In this document: in pieces, positions 25,857 through 37,112 of the stretch
Position numbering within the stretch: position 1 is the stretch's first letter
How the letters are laid out: every line of letters starts with the position of its first letter
From: Stieleria tagensis
GTDB taxonomy: Bacteria > Planctomycetota > Planctomycetia > Pirellulales > Pirellulaceae
Reading direction: 5' to 3'
Assembly: GCF_024129865.1 (NCBI RefSeq)
Contig: NZ_JAMYFE010000044.1
Span: 62,001-126,000 of the forward strand
Length of the DNA: 64,000 bases
Position numbers and translations under genes: made by a program
The notes under the pieces: generated by a model
Databases searched by the model: none
Seen by the model: only the letters and a program-made list of their open reading frames with translations
What the model was told of the DNA's origin: nothing

Positions 25857-27806
25857 ATGTCCGACGTCGCTGATTTTGCCGGCCTTCAGATTGCTTCTTT
25901 GGAAAGCCGCCGTGCCGATGACATGTTGCGGATGATCGAGCGGCATGGCGGCACCGCCCACGTCAGCCCGTCGATGCGCGAAGTGCCGATTGAACCGAAC
26001 CGTCCGGCGATCGATTTTGCCTATCGCGTGATGACCGGCGAAGTCAACTTTGTGATCGTGATGACGGGTGTTGGGTTTCGATTCCTGATGCGATCAATCG
26101 AAAAACACTTGGACACCAAGCGTTTCCTGAACTCTCTGTCCGACATCACGACCATCTGTCGCGGTCCCAAACCGGTCGCGGCGCTGCGTGAATTTGGCGT
26201 CCAGCCGACGCACAAAATCGGCGAACCAAATACCTGGCGCGAGATTTTGCAATACATCGATGCCGAAAAAATCTCAATCGCCAACCAAGTCATCGGGCTG
26301 CAGGAGTATGGCGTTGCCAACGCATCGCTAGTCGCCGGTTTGGAAGCTCGCGGCGCAACCGTCGTCCCGGTCCGCGTCTACGGTTGGGATTTCCCCGAGG
26401 ACACCGCCCCGTTACGCGCCAACGTCCAGGCCATCGCCGACGGCAAACGCGACATGCTGCTGGTGACCAGCGCCCATCAAATCGTCAACATGATGCGGAT
26501 GGCCGAACAGTTGGGCATCACAAACCAGTTGCGCAGCGGTCTGCGGACCACCGTGATTGCGTCGATCGGCCCAACCACCACGCAGATGCTGACTGAATGC
26601 GATTTGCAAGCTGACCTGGAACCGTCACACCCTAAAATGGGTCATCTGGTGGTGGAATCGGCGAAGCGAGCGCTGCAACTGGTCGAATCAAAGCAGCGAA
26701 TGAAGGAAAGCGAGGTGTCGATTCGCCAATCCATCTCGGTGGCCACCGACGCGATCGATGCCGGCGACAAGCATCCCTCGGAAGACAGCTTGTTTATGAA
26801 GGCCTGTCGCGGCGAACCCACCGAGCGGACGCCGGTGTGGTTGATGCGTCAAGCCGGCCGCTACATGAGCGAGTATCGGGAGGTGCGTGCGAAGCAATCA
26901 TTTTTGGAACTGTGTGCCAACCCGGCGCTCTGCAGCGAGGTGATGTGCACGGCGGTGGATCGATTGGGCGTCGATGCCGCAATCATCTTTTCCGATCTGC
27001 TGCCATTGCTTCAGCCGCTGGGATTTGATCTGGAGTTTGTCGCCGGTGACGGGCCAGTGATTCACAATCCGATCCGATCGCATGCTGACCTTTCTCGGAT
27101 GAAGCGACTGGAGGATCCGCAGGCACTGGGATTTGTTTACGAAACCGTCAGTCAAACGCGTGCCGATTTGCCGGCCGAGATCCCGCTGATCGGATTCGCC
27201 GGATCGCCGTTCACGCTCGCTAGTTATGCAATCGAAGGCGGCGGCAGTCGGGTGTACACCAACACCAAACGTTTGATGTACAGCGATGCCGGGGCCTGGA
27301 ACGAATTGATGAGCACGTTGTCCGAAGCGATCACGGTCTACTTGAACCATCAAATCGCCGCCGGTGCGCAGTGTGTTCAGCTGTTCGACAGTTGGGCCGG
27401 GTGTTTGTCGCCGATCGAATACAGCGAATTTATCTTGCCGTGGATGAACCAAATCATTGCCGGGATCGCACCCGGCGTTCCGGTGATCAACTTTGCCACC
27501 GGAAATCCGGAACTGTTGCCATTGCTGCGAGGCGATCAACGCACGGTGGTCGGTGTCGATTGGCGGATCCCGATTGCCACGGCATGGGATCGAATCGGAC
27601 GCGAAAAAAGTGTGCAAGGAAACTTGGATCCGGCAGTGCTATTGGCCGATCCCCAAGTGATTCGCTCCCGTACCGCGGAACTGCTCAACAGCGTCCGTGG
27701 CCAAAACGGTCACATCTTCAATTTGGGTCACGGCGTGTTCAAAGAAACCCCGGTTGAAAACGCAATCGCGCTGGTCGATGCCGTCAAAGAGCTGAGCGTA
27801 CAATAG
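25857..27806 (+). CDS. hemE: Fused uroporphyrinogen-III synthase / uroporphyrinogen decarboxylase
   Basis: About 649 residues in one unbroken frame. Residues 1-275 have the HemD (uroporphyrinogen-III synthase) pattern: LQIASLESRRADDMLRMIERHGG, a two-domain fold with NFVIVMTGVGFRFLM, and LLVTSAHQIVNMM. Residues 305-649 are a complete HemE: TPVWLMRQAGRYMSEYRE, AAIIFSDLLPLL, GFAGSPFTLASYAIEGGGS, LFDSWAGCLSP and FNLGHGVFKETP. The product would make uroporphyrinogen III and decarboxylate it to coproporphyrinogen III, coupling two adjacent haem-pathway steps. An internal ATG at 26796 lies just before the HemE part and could give HemE alone. No other haem genes are nearby. Confidence 0.9.
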   Translation: MSDVADFAGLQIASLESRRADDMLRMIERHGGTAHVSPSMREVPIEPNRPAIDFAYRVMTGEVNFVIVMTGVGFRFLMRSIEKHLDTKRFLNSLSDITTICRGPKPVAALREFGVQPTHKIGEPNTWREILQYIDAEKISIANQVIGLQEYGVANASLVAGLEARGATVVPVRVYGWDFPEDTAPLRANVQAIADGKRDMLLVTSAHQIVNMMRMAEQLGITNQLRSGLRTTVIASIGPTTTQMLTECDLQADLEPSHPKMGHLVVESAKRALQLVESKQRMKESEVSIRQSISVATDAIDAGDKHPSEDSLFMKACRGEPTERTPVWLMRQAGRYMSEYREVRAKQSFLELCANPALCSEVMCTAVDRLGVDAAIIFSDLLPLLQPLGFDLEFVAGDGPVIHNPIRSHADLSRMKRLEDPQALGFVYETVSQTRADLPAEIPLIGFAGSPFTLASYAIEGGGSRVYTNTKRLMYSDAGAWNELMSTLSEAITVYLNHQIAAGAQCVQLFDSWAGCLSPIEYSEFILPWMNQIIAGIAPGVPVINFATGNPELLPLLRGDQRTVVGVDWRIPIATAWDRIGREKSVQGNLDPAVLLADPQVIRSRTAELLNSVRGQNGHIFNLGHGVFKETPVENAIALVDAVKELSVQ

Positions 27807-27887
27807 GTCACAGCCAATAGCGCCTCGACGGAAAGACCAATTGGCCGGATTGTTCCCCCAATCGACCTTCGCTCTCAAGGCAAACTG

Positions 27888-29912
27888 ATGCGTAACGGTT
27901 TCTGGATTCTATCGGCGTTGATTCTGGTCCTTGGATTGCCTGCGCCCGGCCGGGCTGCCGAGCGACCGAACGTGTTGATCATCATGGTCGACGATTTAGG
28001 TTTTTCCGATATCGGTTGCTACGGCAGTGAAATCGAAACGCCACACTTGGATCAACTGGCCGGTGGCGGATTGCGGTTTTCACAATTTTACAATACCGCC
28101 AAATGCCACTCGTCTCGCGTCTGTTTGCTGACCGGTCAGTACTGTATCGCGGCTGGCGATGTTGCTTTGACCCACGCGGTGACCAGTGCAGAAGTGTTGC
28201 GCGGCGGCGGTTACTTCACTGCAATGAGCGGCAAGTGGCATCTGAAAGGCCAGCCGACAGAATTCGGTTTTGATCGTTACTTTGGACACCTCAGCGGAGC
28301 CTGCAACTATTTCAAGGGCGACAAGTCGTTTCGGCTCAATGGCCAACCCTGGACGGTTCCCGACGACGGCTTTTACACCACCGTCGCCGACGTCAATTTC
28401 GGCTTGCAGTTTTTGAACCAAGCCCGACAAAGCGGGCAACCTTGGCATCTGTATGTCGCCTTCAACGCGCCTCATGCTCCCCTGCAGGCATTGCCATCAG
28501 ACTACGCTAAATATGAGGGACGCTATGACGCTGGCTGGGATGTGATGCGCCAGAAGCGTCTCAGCCGGCAGCAACAGCTCGGGCTGTTACCGAAATCGAC
28601 GACCGCCAGCGAGCGCCCGGATCACGTTCCCGCTTGGGATTCGTTGACAGAGAATCGCAAGCGTTTCGAACGAAAACGAATGACGGCACTGGCAGGGATG
28701 ATTGATCGCGTGGATCAAGAAATCGGCAGACTGGTCGATGATTTGCAACGCAACGGAGAACTGGACAACACATTGATTTGGTTTGTGTCTGATAACGGAG
28801 CCTGCCCCTACGATCGTCGCAGCAACAATCTTGATTCGCTGCCAACGGATGGCACTGTCTCGTGGAGCGATTCCACCGGTTGGGCTTGGGCCCGCAATAG
28901 CCCATTCCGCTACTACAAACAAAACCAATTCGAAGGCGGTGCCTGTACGCCGGCGATCGTGCACTGGCCCGCGGGAATTTCGGTTGCGGCGGGAAGTATC
29001 CTGCGACAGCCTGCCCATTTGATTGACGTGATGCCCACACTGGCCGCCGTCACCGGTTCGACGGTTCCGACGACCTTTGCCGACCGTGATCTACGGCCGG
29101 TTTCTGGCATCTCACTACAGCCCCTGTTCAATGGCGAGGTGCTCCAACGGGAACAGCCGATTCATTTTCTGTTTGCTGCGGATCGTGGACTGCGCGATGG
29201 CGATTGGAAAGCCGTTAGTTTTCGCAGCGGGCCGTGGGAACTGTACAACATTGCCAACGACCGCACCGAACGTCAAAACCTTGCGGCCGATCACCCCGAG
29301 CGGACCGCAGCGATGGTCGACACTTGGACAACGATGGCCGATCAAGTCCTGCACGCCGCTCCAGGTTCTTATGCCGCTGTGGACAGCGATGTGGGAACAC
29401 ACCGGCATCCCGAATGGACTGATTTCTCCAAAGACCCTGTCGATGGTGTCAATGGAAACGGCAATGTCAAGAAATCAAAGGCCGCCGCGCGCGGCCGAGC
29501 CAACGCGATTCGTGCTCGAAAGAACACACGATTGATCATCCAGGGCGATCAGTTGAATCTGACATTCAGTGGTGACGACCCGGGGCTGGCCTTTGACCGC
29601 TTGCCCACCACATTGCCGCCGGGACCCTATCAACTGTCGTTCGAACTCAACAGCGATGCCGTCGGAAACGGCGAAATGTATTTCACGACGTCGCTCCAGG
29701 CTTCACTTCCGCAAGGCAACCGAATTCCATTTGCGGTAAAATCGAATCAGCAATGGAACTCCTATGCCGTTGATTTAACGACCGATAAACCATTGGCCAA
29801 ACTCCGACTGGACGTCAGCGACGGGCCCGGTCGAGCAACCATTCGCCGGCTTCAACTGTGTGATGCCAACGGCAAACCGTTGATCCGCTGGCCGGACGCG
29901 ACAACGAAATGA
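27888..29912 (+). CDS. Secreted sulfatase with C-terminal extension (CHSSR active site)
   Basis: About 674 residues. A signal peptide (ends near GRAAERP) leads into RPNVLIIMVDDLGFSDIGCYG, then the active-site segment AKCHSSRVCLLTGQ; the third position is Ser rather than the usual Pro/Ala of C-x-P-x-R. GKWHLKGQPTEFGFDRYFG and FVSDNGACPYDRR complete the sulfatase core. The last 130 residues form an added beta-rich domain after a basic linker (KKSKAAARGRANAIRARKN). An AAGG seven bases before the ATG supports the start. It overlaps the next gene by four bases, so the three plus-strand genes to 33830 form an operon, probably for breakdown of a sulfated substrate. Confidence 0.9.
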   Translation: MRNGFWILSALILVLGLPAPGRAAERPNVLIIMVDDLGFSDIGCYGSEIETPHLDQLAGGGLRFSQFYNTAKCHSSRVCLLTGQYCIAAGDVALTHAVTSAEVLRGGGYFTAMSGKWHLKGQPTEFGFDRYFGHLSGACNYFKGDKSFRLNGQPWTVPDDGFYTTVADVNFGLQFLNQARQSGQPWHLYVAFNAPHAPLQALPSDYAKYEGRYDAGWDVMRQKRLSRQQQLGLLPKSTTASERPDHVPAWDSLTENRKRFERKRMTALAGMIDRVDQEIGRLVDDLQRNGELDNTLIWFVSDNGACPYDRRSNNLDSLPTDGTVSWSDSTGWAWARNSPFRYYKQNQFEGGACTPAIVHWPAGISVAAGSILRQPAHLIDVMPTLAAVTGSTVPTTFADRDLRPVSGISLQPLFNGEVLQREQPIHFLFAADRGLRDGDWKAVSFRSGPWELYNIANDRTERQNLAADHPERTAAMVDTWTTMADQVLHAAPGSYAAVDSDVGTHRHPEWTDFSKDPVDGVNGNGNVKKSKAAARGRANAIRARKNTRLIIQGDQLNLTFSGDDPGLAFDRLPTTLPPGPYQLSFELNSDAVGNGEMYFTTSLQASLPQGNRIPFAVKSNQQWNSYAVDLTTDKPLAKLRLDVSDGPGRATIRRLQLCDANGKPLIRWPDATTK

Positions 29913-32371
29913 TCTCCATTCCAAGACAGAAAAACGTGACCAGAATCCGTGCCTTTCGAATCTCACTCCATCACCTGATCGTTGCCGGATGGATTACCAC
30001 TGCATCGGTGTTTTTCGGTGGGTATGCAGGGGCAACCGAATCCGCCGAGCAATCGGTCTCGTTCAACCAGACGATTCGGCCGATTCTGTCCAATCACTGC
30101 TTTCAATGCCATGGACCTGACGGTGAAGACCGCAAGGCGGGGGTGCGTCTGGACATCCCTGACGAGGTGGATTTAGACGAGGTGCTGGACCGGATTTCCA
30201 GTGATGACCCTGACATGGTGATGCCGCCGGTTGAACTAAACAAACCTCTGTCCGATCAGCAGGTCACCCAGTTGCAACGGTGGATCGAGCAGGGAGCAGA
30301 ATACGAACAACATTGGTCGTTTGTACCGCCACGCGAACATCCGGTTCCCACGGTTGATGACAACACCTGGAACCGACACGCCATCGATCGATTCGTGTTG
30401 GACAAACTGCAACAGCAGCGGTTGCCACATCAACCATCAGCCGACAAGCGGACCTTGATTCGCCGCCTGTCATTGGATTTGACCGGATTGCCACCGACAA
30501 CGGACGAGGTCCATGCGTTTGTGCATGACGAATCACTGGAGGCCTACGAGAATTTGGTCGAACGATTATTGGCCAAACCCCAATTCGGCGAACACATGGC
30601 GCGCTACTGGTTGGATCTGGTGCGATTCGCCGACACCAACGGATTGCACCACGATCACTATCGCGAGATGACTCCCTATCGCGACTGGGTGATTCGCTCA
30701 TTCAACGAAAATTTGCCATTCGACCAGTTCGTGATGTGGCAAATTGCCGGCGACCTGTATGACGACCCTAGCATCGAGCAACAAATCGCATCGGGATTCA
30801 ACCGCCTGCACCTGATCATTGATCGCGGCACCGCGTTGCCGGAAGAAAGTTTTAATCGCAATGTCGTCGACCGAGTCTCGTCCGTCGGCACCGCGTTCCT
30901 GGGTCTGACATTGGAATGTGCGGTTTGCCACGACCACAAATACGATCCGATCACGCAACGCGACTTCTATCAAATGTACGCGTTCTTCAATAACTTTGAC
31001 GGAGGCCCGGAAACCGGTGGCCGCAATGGATTGGATTTCAAACGAGGCTTGCAGCCGCCCTATCTGGAATTGCCATCGGAGGAACAGGAGAAACAATTAG
31101 CCGCAATCGACGTCGAATTGGATCGGTTGACCGCCGAGCACCAGACACTGCAGTCCGATGCCAAACTCAAAGACGGCGAACGATCCGAGCAAGTTGCCAA
31201 GTCGATCGAAAAAGTTCGTGCCCGGCGCGATGCGCTCATCGAGTCCATTCCGGCAACCTTGGTGATGAAGGAACGCGATGAAGTCCGTCCGGCCCATCTC
31301 TTGATCCGCGGAAATTATGACCAACCCGGCGACGTGGTTCAGCGCGACACCCCCGGTTTTCTGCCGCCGCTTGATGACGTGATTGACGGTCCAGGCGACG
31401 GCGTTAAAACACGGATGGATTTGGCGCGTTGGTTGGTGGCGCCAACGAATCCTTTGACCGCGCGTGTTGCGGTCAACCGGTTCTGGCAGCAAGTCTTTGG
31501 CGTCGGACTGGTGCAGACCTCCGAGGACTTTGGCGCCCAGGGCGGATCGCCTAGCCACCCCGAACTGCTGGACCACCTGACGTTGCAATTCATTCGTTCG
31601 GGTTGGGACGTCAAAGCATTGATCCGATCGATCGTACTGTCCGAAACCTACGCCCAATCGTCCAAGGCGAATCGCGAACAGTTTGTCAGCGATCCGACCA
31701 ACCGCATGCTCGGTCGTGGTTCACGCTACCGTCTTGATGGCGAAGTCATACGTGATCAAGTACTGGCAACCAGCGGACTGCTGAATCCAGAGTTGTACGG
31801 CAAAAGTGTTAAACCGCCGCAACCAGAAGGACTGTGGAAGATCGTGGCAATGCCCAGTTCCTATCCACGCATCTTTGAACCCGATCAGGGCAGCCAAATC
31901 TATCGTCGCAGCGTGTACTCGTTCTGGAAACGCGGTTTGCCGCCTCCACAAATGACGATCTTTGATGCACCGACGCGAGAGAGTTGTACGGCGCGGCGTG
32001 AACGGACCAATACGCCGTTGCAGGCGTTGGTGTTAATGAATGAACAAGAGTACTTTCATGCAGCCTTGCATTTAGCCAACGATCTTTTGCAGCGGGCCGA
32101 TTTGGAGGACCGTCGCCGAATCGAAATCGCCTACGAAACGATCACATCGCACCAGCCTAGCGAATCCGTGTTAAATCGGTGCACCGTCGCACTCGATCAC
32201 TTTCGCGCGGTCTATCGGGATGACGTGGACGCCGCAGACCAGATGATCGCGGCCAACCGGCGGTCCGGCGAAGACCACACCTATGATTCAGACCAGCGAA
32301 TCGAACTGGCATCACTGACAATGCTAGTCCACTCGCTACTGAATTTGGACGAAACCAAAACTCGTGAATAG
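29909..32371 (+). CDS. PSCyt1 / DUF1549 / DUF1553 planctomycete surface protein
   Basis: About 820 residues. An N-terminal signal/anchor helix is followed by a cytochrome-like haem site, [20 protein letters not shown] (CxxCH), the PSCyt1 domain. DUF1549 follows ([36 protein letters not shown], and [27 protein letters not shown]), then a coiled-coil-like Glu/Lys segment near residues 390-440, and DUF1553 ([46 protein letters not shown]). Such proteins are almost confined to Planctomycetes and relatives and are nearly always encoded beside a DUF1501 protein. Their function is unknown; a redox or surface role is inferred from the haem motif. Confidence 0.93.
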   Translation: MISIPRQKNVTRIRAFRISLHHLIVAGWITTASVFFGGYAGATESAEQSVSFNQTIRPILSNHCFQCHGPDGEDRKAGVRLDIPDEVDLDEVLDRISSDDPDMVMPPVELNKPLSDQQVTQLQRWIEQGAEYEQHWSFVPPREHPVPTVDDNTWNRHAIDRFVLDKLQQQRLPHQPSADKRTLIRRLSLDLTGLPPTTDEVHAFVHDESLEAYENLVERLLAKPQFGEHMARYWLDLVRFADTNGLHHDHYREMTPYRDWVIRSFNENLPFDQFVMWQIAGDLYDDPSIEQQIASGFNRLHLIIDRGTALPEESFNRNVVDRVSSVGTAFLGLTLECAVCHDHKYDPITQRDFYQMYAFFNNFDGGPETGGRNGLDFKRGLQPPYLELPSEEQEKQLAAIDVELDRLTAEHQTLQSDAKLKDGERSEQVAKSIEKVRARRDALIESIPATLVMKERDEVRPAHLLIRGNYDQPGDVVQRDTPGFLPPLDDVIDGPGDGVKTRMDLARWLVAPTNPLTARVAVNRFWQQVFGVGLVQTSEDFGAQGGSPSHPELLDHLTLQFIRSGWDVKALIRSIVLSETYAQSSKANREQFVSDPTNRMLGRGSRYRLDGEVIRDQVLATSGLLNPELYGKSVKPPQPEGLWKIVAMPSSYPRIFEPDQGSQIYRRSVYSFWKRGLPPPQMTIFDAPTRESCTARRERTNTPLQALVLMNEQEYFHAALHLANDLLQRADLEDRRRIEIAYETITSHQPSESVLNRCTVALDHFRAVYRDDVDAADQMIAANRRSGEDHTYDSDQRIELASLTMLVHSLLNLDETKTRE

Positions 32372-33830
32372 ACCTATGAATTCTGCCGATCCATCGACTT
32401 CGATCCATTCGCCTGCGCCCGCCGGTCGACGTCAATTCCTGCAGCGTTGTTCGATGGGACTGGGAACCACTGCGCTGGCATCGGTGCTGTCGCAGACACA
32501 GTCCCAGGCGGCAAATCAAATCGCTCACTTTCCGCCCAAAGCAAAGCGAGTGATTTTTTTATTCATGGCCGGTGCGCCCAGCCAGCTGGACCTCTTCGAT
32601 GACAAGCCCGACCTGGTCAACCAATTCAACAAACCCCTGCCGCCTAGCGTCAGCAACGGGCAACGCGTGACAGCGATGACCAAAGGCAAAGCCCAACTGG
32701 TTGCCCCCTCGATGTTCAAATTTTCCCGCCAGGGCCAGAGCGGGTTGATGATGAGTGAATTGTTGCCTCACTTGTCTGGGATGGCCGACGATTTATGCAT
32801 CATCAAATCGTTACACACCGACGCGATCAACCACGACCCCGCCAAAACATTGTTTTGCACCGGATCACAAATCCCTGGCAAGGCCAGTCTGGGCGCATGG
32901 CTGAGTTATGGGCTCGGCCGGATGAACGAAAACTTGCCGGATTTCGTGGTGATGAATTCGGCGTTTTGGACCGGCGGCACCGGCAACGTCCAAGCCCTCT
33001 ACAGCCGATTGTGGGGTTCCGGTTTCCTGCCGTCCAAACATCAGGGCGTTTCGTTCCAGCCGTCCGGTGACCCGGTGCTGTTTCTGTCCAATCCAACTGG
33101 CGTGACCACCCGCAGTCGCAAGACGATGCTGGACCTGGTCAGCGAATTGAATCGAGACCACTTGAACGAGATCGGTGACCCCGAAATCCGCACCACGATT
33201 GCGCAGCAGGAAATGGCGTTTCGCATGCAGAGTTCGGTGCCGGAACTGACGGATCTAAGCGACGAACCGCAACAGGTCCTTGATCTGTACGGTCCGGAGG
33301 TTCAAAAGAGCGGCTCATTTGCCCGCAACTGTTTATTAGCCCGGCGGATGGCCGAACGGGGTGTCAGATTCATTCAACTCTTTCATCGTGGCTGGGACCA
33401 CCACGTCGGATTACCTAAAAAACTGCGTGGGCAAGCTTACGACGTCGATCAAGCATCGGCTGGTTTACTGCAAGATCTAAAGCAACGTGGATTGTTAGAT
33501 GACACGTTGGTTGTTTTCGGCGGCGAATTCGGCCGTACAACGTACTGCCAAGGCAAACTGACGCCGACCCAATATGGTCGTGATCATCATCCTAGAAGTT
33601 TCAGCGTGTGGATGGCCGGGGGCGGAATCCAAGGTGGCATCAGCTACGGACAAACCGATGAGTTCAGTTACAACATCGTTGAAAACCCGGTGCACGTCCG
33701 TGACTTCAACGCAACGATCTTGCATCAACTGGGGATCGATCACAACAAGTTGACGTTCCCGTTTCGTGGTCTGGACCAAAAACTAACCGGTGTCGAAGAA
33801 GCCCATGTTGTCAAAGACATTCTGACATAG
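32364..33830 (+). CDS. DUF1501 family protein with Tat-type signal
   Basis: About 488 residues (484 if translation starts at the ATG at 32376 instead of the GTG at 32364). A twin-arginine signal, [20 protein letters not shown], predicts export in folded form. The DUF1501 core includes [22 protein letters not shown], a segment with [30 protein letters not shown] and [13 protein letters not shown], with alkaline-phosphatase-superfamily-like spacing ([21 protein letters not shown]). It overlaps the preceding PSCyt1 gene by eight bases and is its usual partner. The function is not established. Confidence 0.92.
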   Translation: MNRPMNSADPSTSIHSPAPAGRRQFLQRCSMGLGTTALASVLSQTQSQAANQIAHFPPKAKRVIFLFMAGAPSQLDLFDDKPDLVNQFNKPLPPSVSNGQRVTAMTKGKAQLVAPSMFKFSRQGQSGLMMSELLPHLSGMADDLCIIKSLHTDAINHDPAKTLFCTGSQIPGKASLGAWLSYGLGRMNENLPDFVVMNSAFWTGGTGNVQALYSRLWGSGFLPSKHQGVSFQPSGDPVLFLSNPTGVTTRSRKTMLDLVSELNRDHLNEIGDPEIRTTIAQQEMAFRMQSSVPELTDLSDEPQQVLDLYGPEVQKSGSFARNCLLARRMAERGVRFIQLFHRGWDHHVGLPKKLRGQAYDVDQASAGLLQDLKQRGLLDDTLVVFGGEFGRTTYCQGKLTPTQYGRDHHPRSFSVWMAGGGIQGGISYGQTDEFSYNIVENPVHVRDFNATILHQLGIDHNKLTFPFRGLDQKLTGVEEAHVVKDILT

Positions 33831-33952
33831 GTGGACTGGAACCGATCGTCGCTTTGCCAGACAGAATCCGACGGCGTGGCTGAATCAACGCAAGTTCCAG
33901 ACAGCTCGGTGCCCGGCGAAATGGTTCTCTGCGTTGAAACAACCGCCATCGT

Positions 33953-34855
33953 TCAATACACGTTGGGCACAAAGACCTCTTTGGGTAACGTTTTGCGTTG
34001 GTATTCCTCGCTCCGCTGGCGTGGTGGCAATTCAATCGGGTCGTGTTCCACAGGTTTGTAGGGAATCTGGTTGAGCAAATGGTTAATGCAGTTCAGCCGC
34101 GCACGTTTTTTCTCGACGCCTTCGACGACCCACCACGGCGCTTCGGGGATATTGGTACGTTCAAACATCCGTTCCTTTGCCACCGTGTACTCTTCCCAAC
34201 GTCGGCGTGATTCTAAATCCATCGGGCTCAGTTTCCACTGCTTCAACGGGTCTTCGATGCGGCACTGAAACCGAAACTGCTGCTCTTCGTCGGTGATCGA
34301 AAACCAGTACTTGATCAAATGGATACCTGATCGCACCAGCATGCGTTCGAGCTCTGGAACGTCACGAAAGAACTGTTCGTATTGTTGGTCGTTGCAGAAA
34401 CCCATGACGTGTTCGACGCCCGCACGGTTGTACCAGCTGCGATCAAACAACACGATTTCACCACCGGCCGGCAGGTGAGCGAGGTAGCGTTGAAAATACC
34501 ACTGTGTCTGTTCACGCTCGGTGGGTGCAGGAAGTGCAACGACGCGACAAACCCGTGGATTCAATCGTTGCGTGATCCGCTTGATCGCGCCCCCTTTCCC
34601 GGCTGCGTCACGTCCTTCGAACAGCACTGCAATTTTCGATTTCGTCGCGACCACCCAATCTTGCAATTCGATTAGCTCGCGCTGTAGTCGCAACAATTCC
34701 GAGTAATACGTTTTCCGCGGCAGTCGACCGTGTTGGCTGCCATCGGTACGCTCACGGTCTTCATGCACCTCATCAATTTCATTCTCAAACTCTTCGTCCA
34801 AAGAGTCCAACAACTCTTCTCGCAATCGCTCAATATCACTGATTTGTTCGGGCAT
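33953..34855 (-). CDS. ppk2: Polyphosphate kinase 2 (PPK2)
   Basis: About 300 residues. PPK2 transfers phosphate between polyphosphate and nucleoside diphosphates. Visible motifs: Walker A-like FEGRDAAGKGGAIKRIT, the Walker B region EIVLFDRSWYNRAGVEHVMGF, and the lid/arginine region IHLIKYWFSITDEEQQFRF, plus RRRWEEYTVAKERMFERTN and APWWVVEG. The N-terminus before residue 60 is acidic and helical. The frame extends to 34981; the ATG at 34855 is chosen for family length, but the longer form is possible. It heads a phosphate-related region and diverges from the pyruvate-kinase-like gene. Confidence 0.93.
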   Translation of the reverse strand: MPEQISDIERLREELLDSLDEEFENEIDEVHEDRERTDGSQHGRLPRKTYYSELLRLQRELIELQDWVVATKSKIAVLFEGRDAAGKGGAIKRITQRLNPRVCRVVALPAPTEREQTQWYFQRYLAHLPAGGEIVLFDRSWYNRAGVEHVMGFCNDQQYEQFFRDVPELERMLVRSGIHLIKYWFSITDEEQQFRFQCRIEDPLKQWKLSPMDLESRRRWEEYTVAKERMFERTNIPEAPWWVVEGVEKKRARLNCINHLLNQIPYKPVEHDPIELPPRQRSEEYQRKTLPKEVFVPNVY

Positions 34856-35148
34856 GACTTTTGGTGTATCTGACGTGATGGGCAATCGATGGAAAAGACC
34901 GGACGGGCCTTCGCAGGAAACCATTGTCTCGCCCCGCCCCGACGGGTCAACGTCGTTTGGAACCGGTTTTGCCGACTTCATCCGCCGGTGTCAAACCGTC
35001 GGCCCGGGTCGATGAACACCGCGTGAAGATTGAGTGATCATTGCGAGTTTTCGGGTGCCTGTGTTGGAGCGACTGGCCGTACCCTGACTGCCGCAATTGT
35101 CGCTGGGACGCTACAGTGATCAGGACTTGTCTTCTCCAGGTTTTTGAA

Positions 35149-36276
35149 ATGCAAACCCAAACCAAACTCTGTATCAATCTTCGCGAATCAATCGTTGAAC
35201 CGGTGCGTCTGAAACATTGGCTCGACGCCGGCGCAGATGCCGTGATGATGACCTATAGCGATAAACAGATTGATCAATGGCAGTTGATGTCAGCGACGGT
35301 GCGAGAATTCGAAACCGATGCTGGACGCCCGATCGCATTCATTCTTGATCTGCCCAGCGGCAAGATGGCAGAGCAGTTGGCTGCACAGCAAGATTCACCA
35401 GCGGTCGAAATGATTGCCGTGTCGGCCAGTTCGGGCGGAGGTGGCATCATGGGGTTGCGAGAATTATTTGCCGGATCCCGTCAGAATGGGGCTCGTGATA
35501 TCGACATCATTGCCAAACTGGATTCAGCGAGTTGCTTTGAGAACATCGAAGGAATCACCGCAGCCGCAGATGCGGTGATGATCACCTTGGAAGGGCTGCG
35601 ATCCCTGCCACCGAGTGATTCTCCGATCGCGCAGAAAACCGTTTCGCGTCATTGCCAAACAGCGGCAAAACCGTGTCTGGTGGAGCGTGATTCACTGCAG
35701 CATTTAGCGGTCGCGCCTCGCGATGCTCAGGCCGATGTCTTCGATTTGGCCAACATTGTATTCGACCATGCCGACGGAGTCGTTTTAGCCGCCGATACGT
35801 TCGCTGAACAGGAAGTGCTCCAACCACTGTCCACCGCACAAGACATCTTGATTGCCGCGGAGGCTTATTTGGAGGTCACCGATCGACCGGTGCGGGTGGG
35901 ATTTGGTCAACCACCGAACACAGCCGCACTGGCTTATTCGATTCGGCACTTGTTGAAAATGCAGGAAATCGCTGCCGTCGCGGTGTACTCCATTAGCGGA
36001 ACGACCGCGCGCGTGATTTCCAAGAATTGGATTGACACCCCGATCTTGGCCTTTACCTCGCATGCCGCCACGGCTCGACGGATGGCATTACTACACGGCG
36101 TGATTTCACGGCACGTCGACGCACCACTGGATACCCCAGAACTATTGCGCAAGGCCGGTGACCTGGCAAAAGACTTGGGGATTGCTGCTTCCGGAGAACG
36201 CATCATTGTGGTTTCTGGCTATCCCGATCAATCCCAGGACCAGGCCAACGGATTTGTCGTCGAGACCGTGCGTTAG
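35149..36276 (+). CDS. Pyruvate-kinase-like protein lacking the B domain and catalytic motifs
   Basis: About 375 residues, against 470 or more in active pyruvate kinases. The C-terminal allosteric domain is well kept ([46 protein letters not shown]), and parts of the A barrel are visible ([29 protein letters not shown]). The B (lid) domain is missing between FILDLPSGK and the barrel; KIE is KLD, the ARGDLG loop is ITLEGL, and the ATQMLESM segment is replaced by [10 protein letters not shown]. It is probably not an active pyruvate kinase and may be a sensor or regulator. Its end overlaps the convergent end of pstB by four bases. The start at the ATG at 35149 is chosen from the beginning of similarity; the frame begins at 35041. 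Confidence 0.75.
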   Translation: MQTQTKLCINLRESIVEPVRLKHWLDAGADAVMMTYSDKQIDQWQLMSATVREFETDAGRPIAFILDLPSGKMAEQLAAQQDSPAVEMIAVSASSGGGGIMGLRELFAGSRQNGARDIDIIAKLDSASCFENIEGITAAADAVMITLEGLRSLPPSDSPIAQKTVSRHCQTAAKPCLVERDSLQHLAVAPRDAQADVFDLANIVFDHADGVVLAADTFAEQEVLQPLSTAQDILIAAEAYLEVTDRPVRVGFGQPPNTAALAYSIRHLLKMQEIAAVAVYSISGTTARVISKNWIDTPILAFTSHAATARRMALLHGVISRHVDAPLDTPELLRKAGDLAKDLGIAASGERIIVVSGYPDQSQDQANGFVVETVR

Positions 36277-37112
36277 CTGAATTGACCGCTGATGTAGTCT
36301 CGTGTGTGCTGTTCAGTAGGGTCTTCAAAGATTTGGCCTGTTTCCCCCATCTCGACCAAATACCCCGTGCGTCCGCCTTGCGTGGTGTCGACGTACATGA
36401 ACGCGGTCCGATCGGCGACGCGCTGAGCCTGTTGCATGTTGTGCGTCACGATTGCGATCGTGTACTTCTCTTTCAGTTCAGACATTAAATCCTCGACTTT
36501 GCGCGTTGCAATCGGATCCAATGCCGAACAGGGTTCGTCCATTAGTAAGACCTCCGGTTCAACAGCAATCGCCCGAGCGATGCAAAGTCGTTGTTGCTGA
36601 CCACCGGAAAGCGACAACCCGCTCTGACGCAGCTTGTCTTTCACTTCATCCCACAACGCCGCGCCACGCAATGCCTTTTCAACGATCTCGTCATAGTCGC
36701 CTCGATAGCCGTTGATCCGCAAACCGTAGGTGATGTTTTTGTAGATGCTCATCGCAAACGGATTGGGCTGTTGGAACACCATGCCGATGTAGCGTCGCAC
36801 AGCAACCGGGTCGACACCTGGATGATAAATGTCGCGACCGCGGAAATGCACATTGCCGTCAAAGCGAAATCCGCGAATCAAATCGTTCATTCGATTCAAA
36901 CAGCGCAGCACCGTGCTTTTGCCGCATCCCGATGGCCCAATGAACGCAGTCACCTCGCCCTTGCGAATCGGAATCCGCGTGTCGCGGACCGCTTTGAACG
37001 CACCGTAGTGCAGTTCTTTCAGGTCACATTGAATGACGGTTTCCGAATCCTTGGGGTTATTGGGGCCGTTGTCCATGGCCAGGTTAGGTTGAACATTAAT
37101 CATTGGTTTCAT
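36273..37112 (-). CDS. pstB: Phosphate ABC transporter ATP-binding protein
   Basis: About 279 residues. Walker A is [21 protein letters not shown], the ABC signature [16 protein letters not shown], Walker [15 protein letters not shown], and the switch histidine is in [21 protein letters not shown] and [11 protein letters not shown] are typical of PstB. It energises high-affinity phosphate uptake through PstA/PstC. The start directly abuts the pstA stop (TGAATG). It is the last gene of pstSCAB; unusually, no separate phoU follows. Confidence 0.97.
   Translation of the reverse strand: MKPMINVQPNLAMDNGPNNPKDSETVIQCDLKELHYGAFKAVRDTRIPIRKGEVTAFIGPSGCGKSTVLRCLNRMNDLIRGFRFDGNVHFRGRDIYHPGVDPVAVRRYIGMVFQQPNPFAMSIYKNITYGLRINGYRGDYDEIVEKALRGAALWDEVKDKLRQSGLSLSGGQQQRLCIARAIAVEPEVLLMDEPCSALDPIATRKVEDLMSELKEKYTIAIVTHNMQQAQRVADRTAFMYVDTTQGGRTGYLVEMGETGQIFEDPTEQHTRDYISGQFS

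Noticed and set aside
28561-29040. NPKRERD text on the minus strand, similar to the translated dispersed repeat
   Set aside because: The DNA lacks the inverted arms and lies inside a well-supported sulfatase gene; the similarity is short and probably chance.
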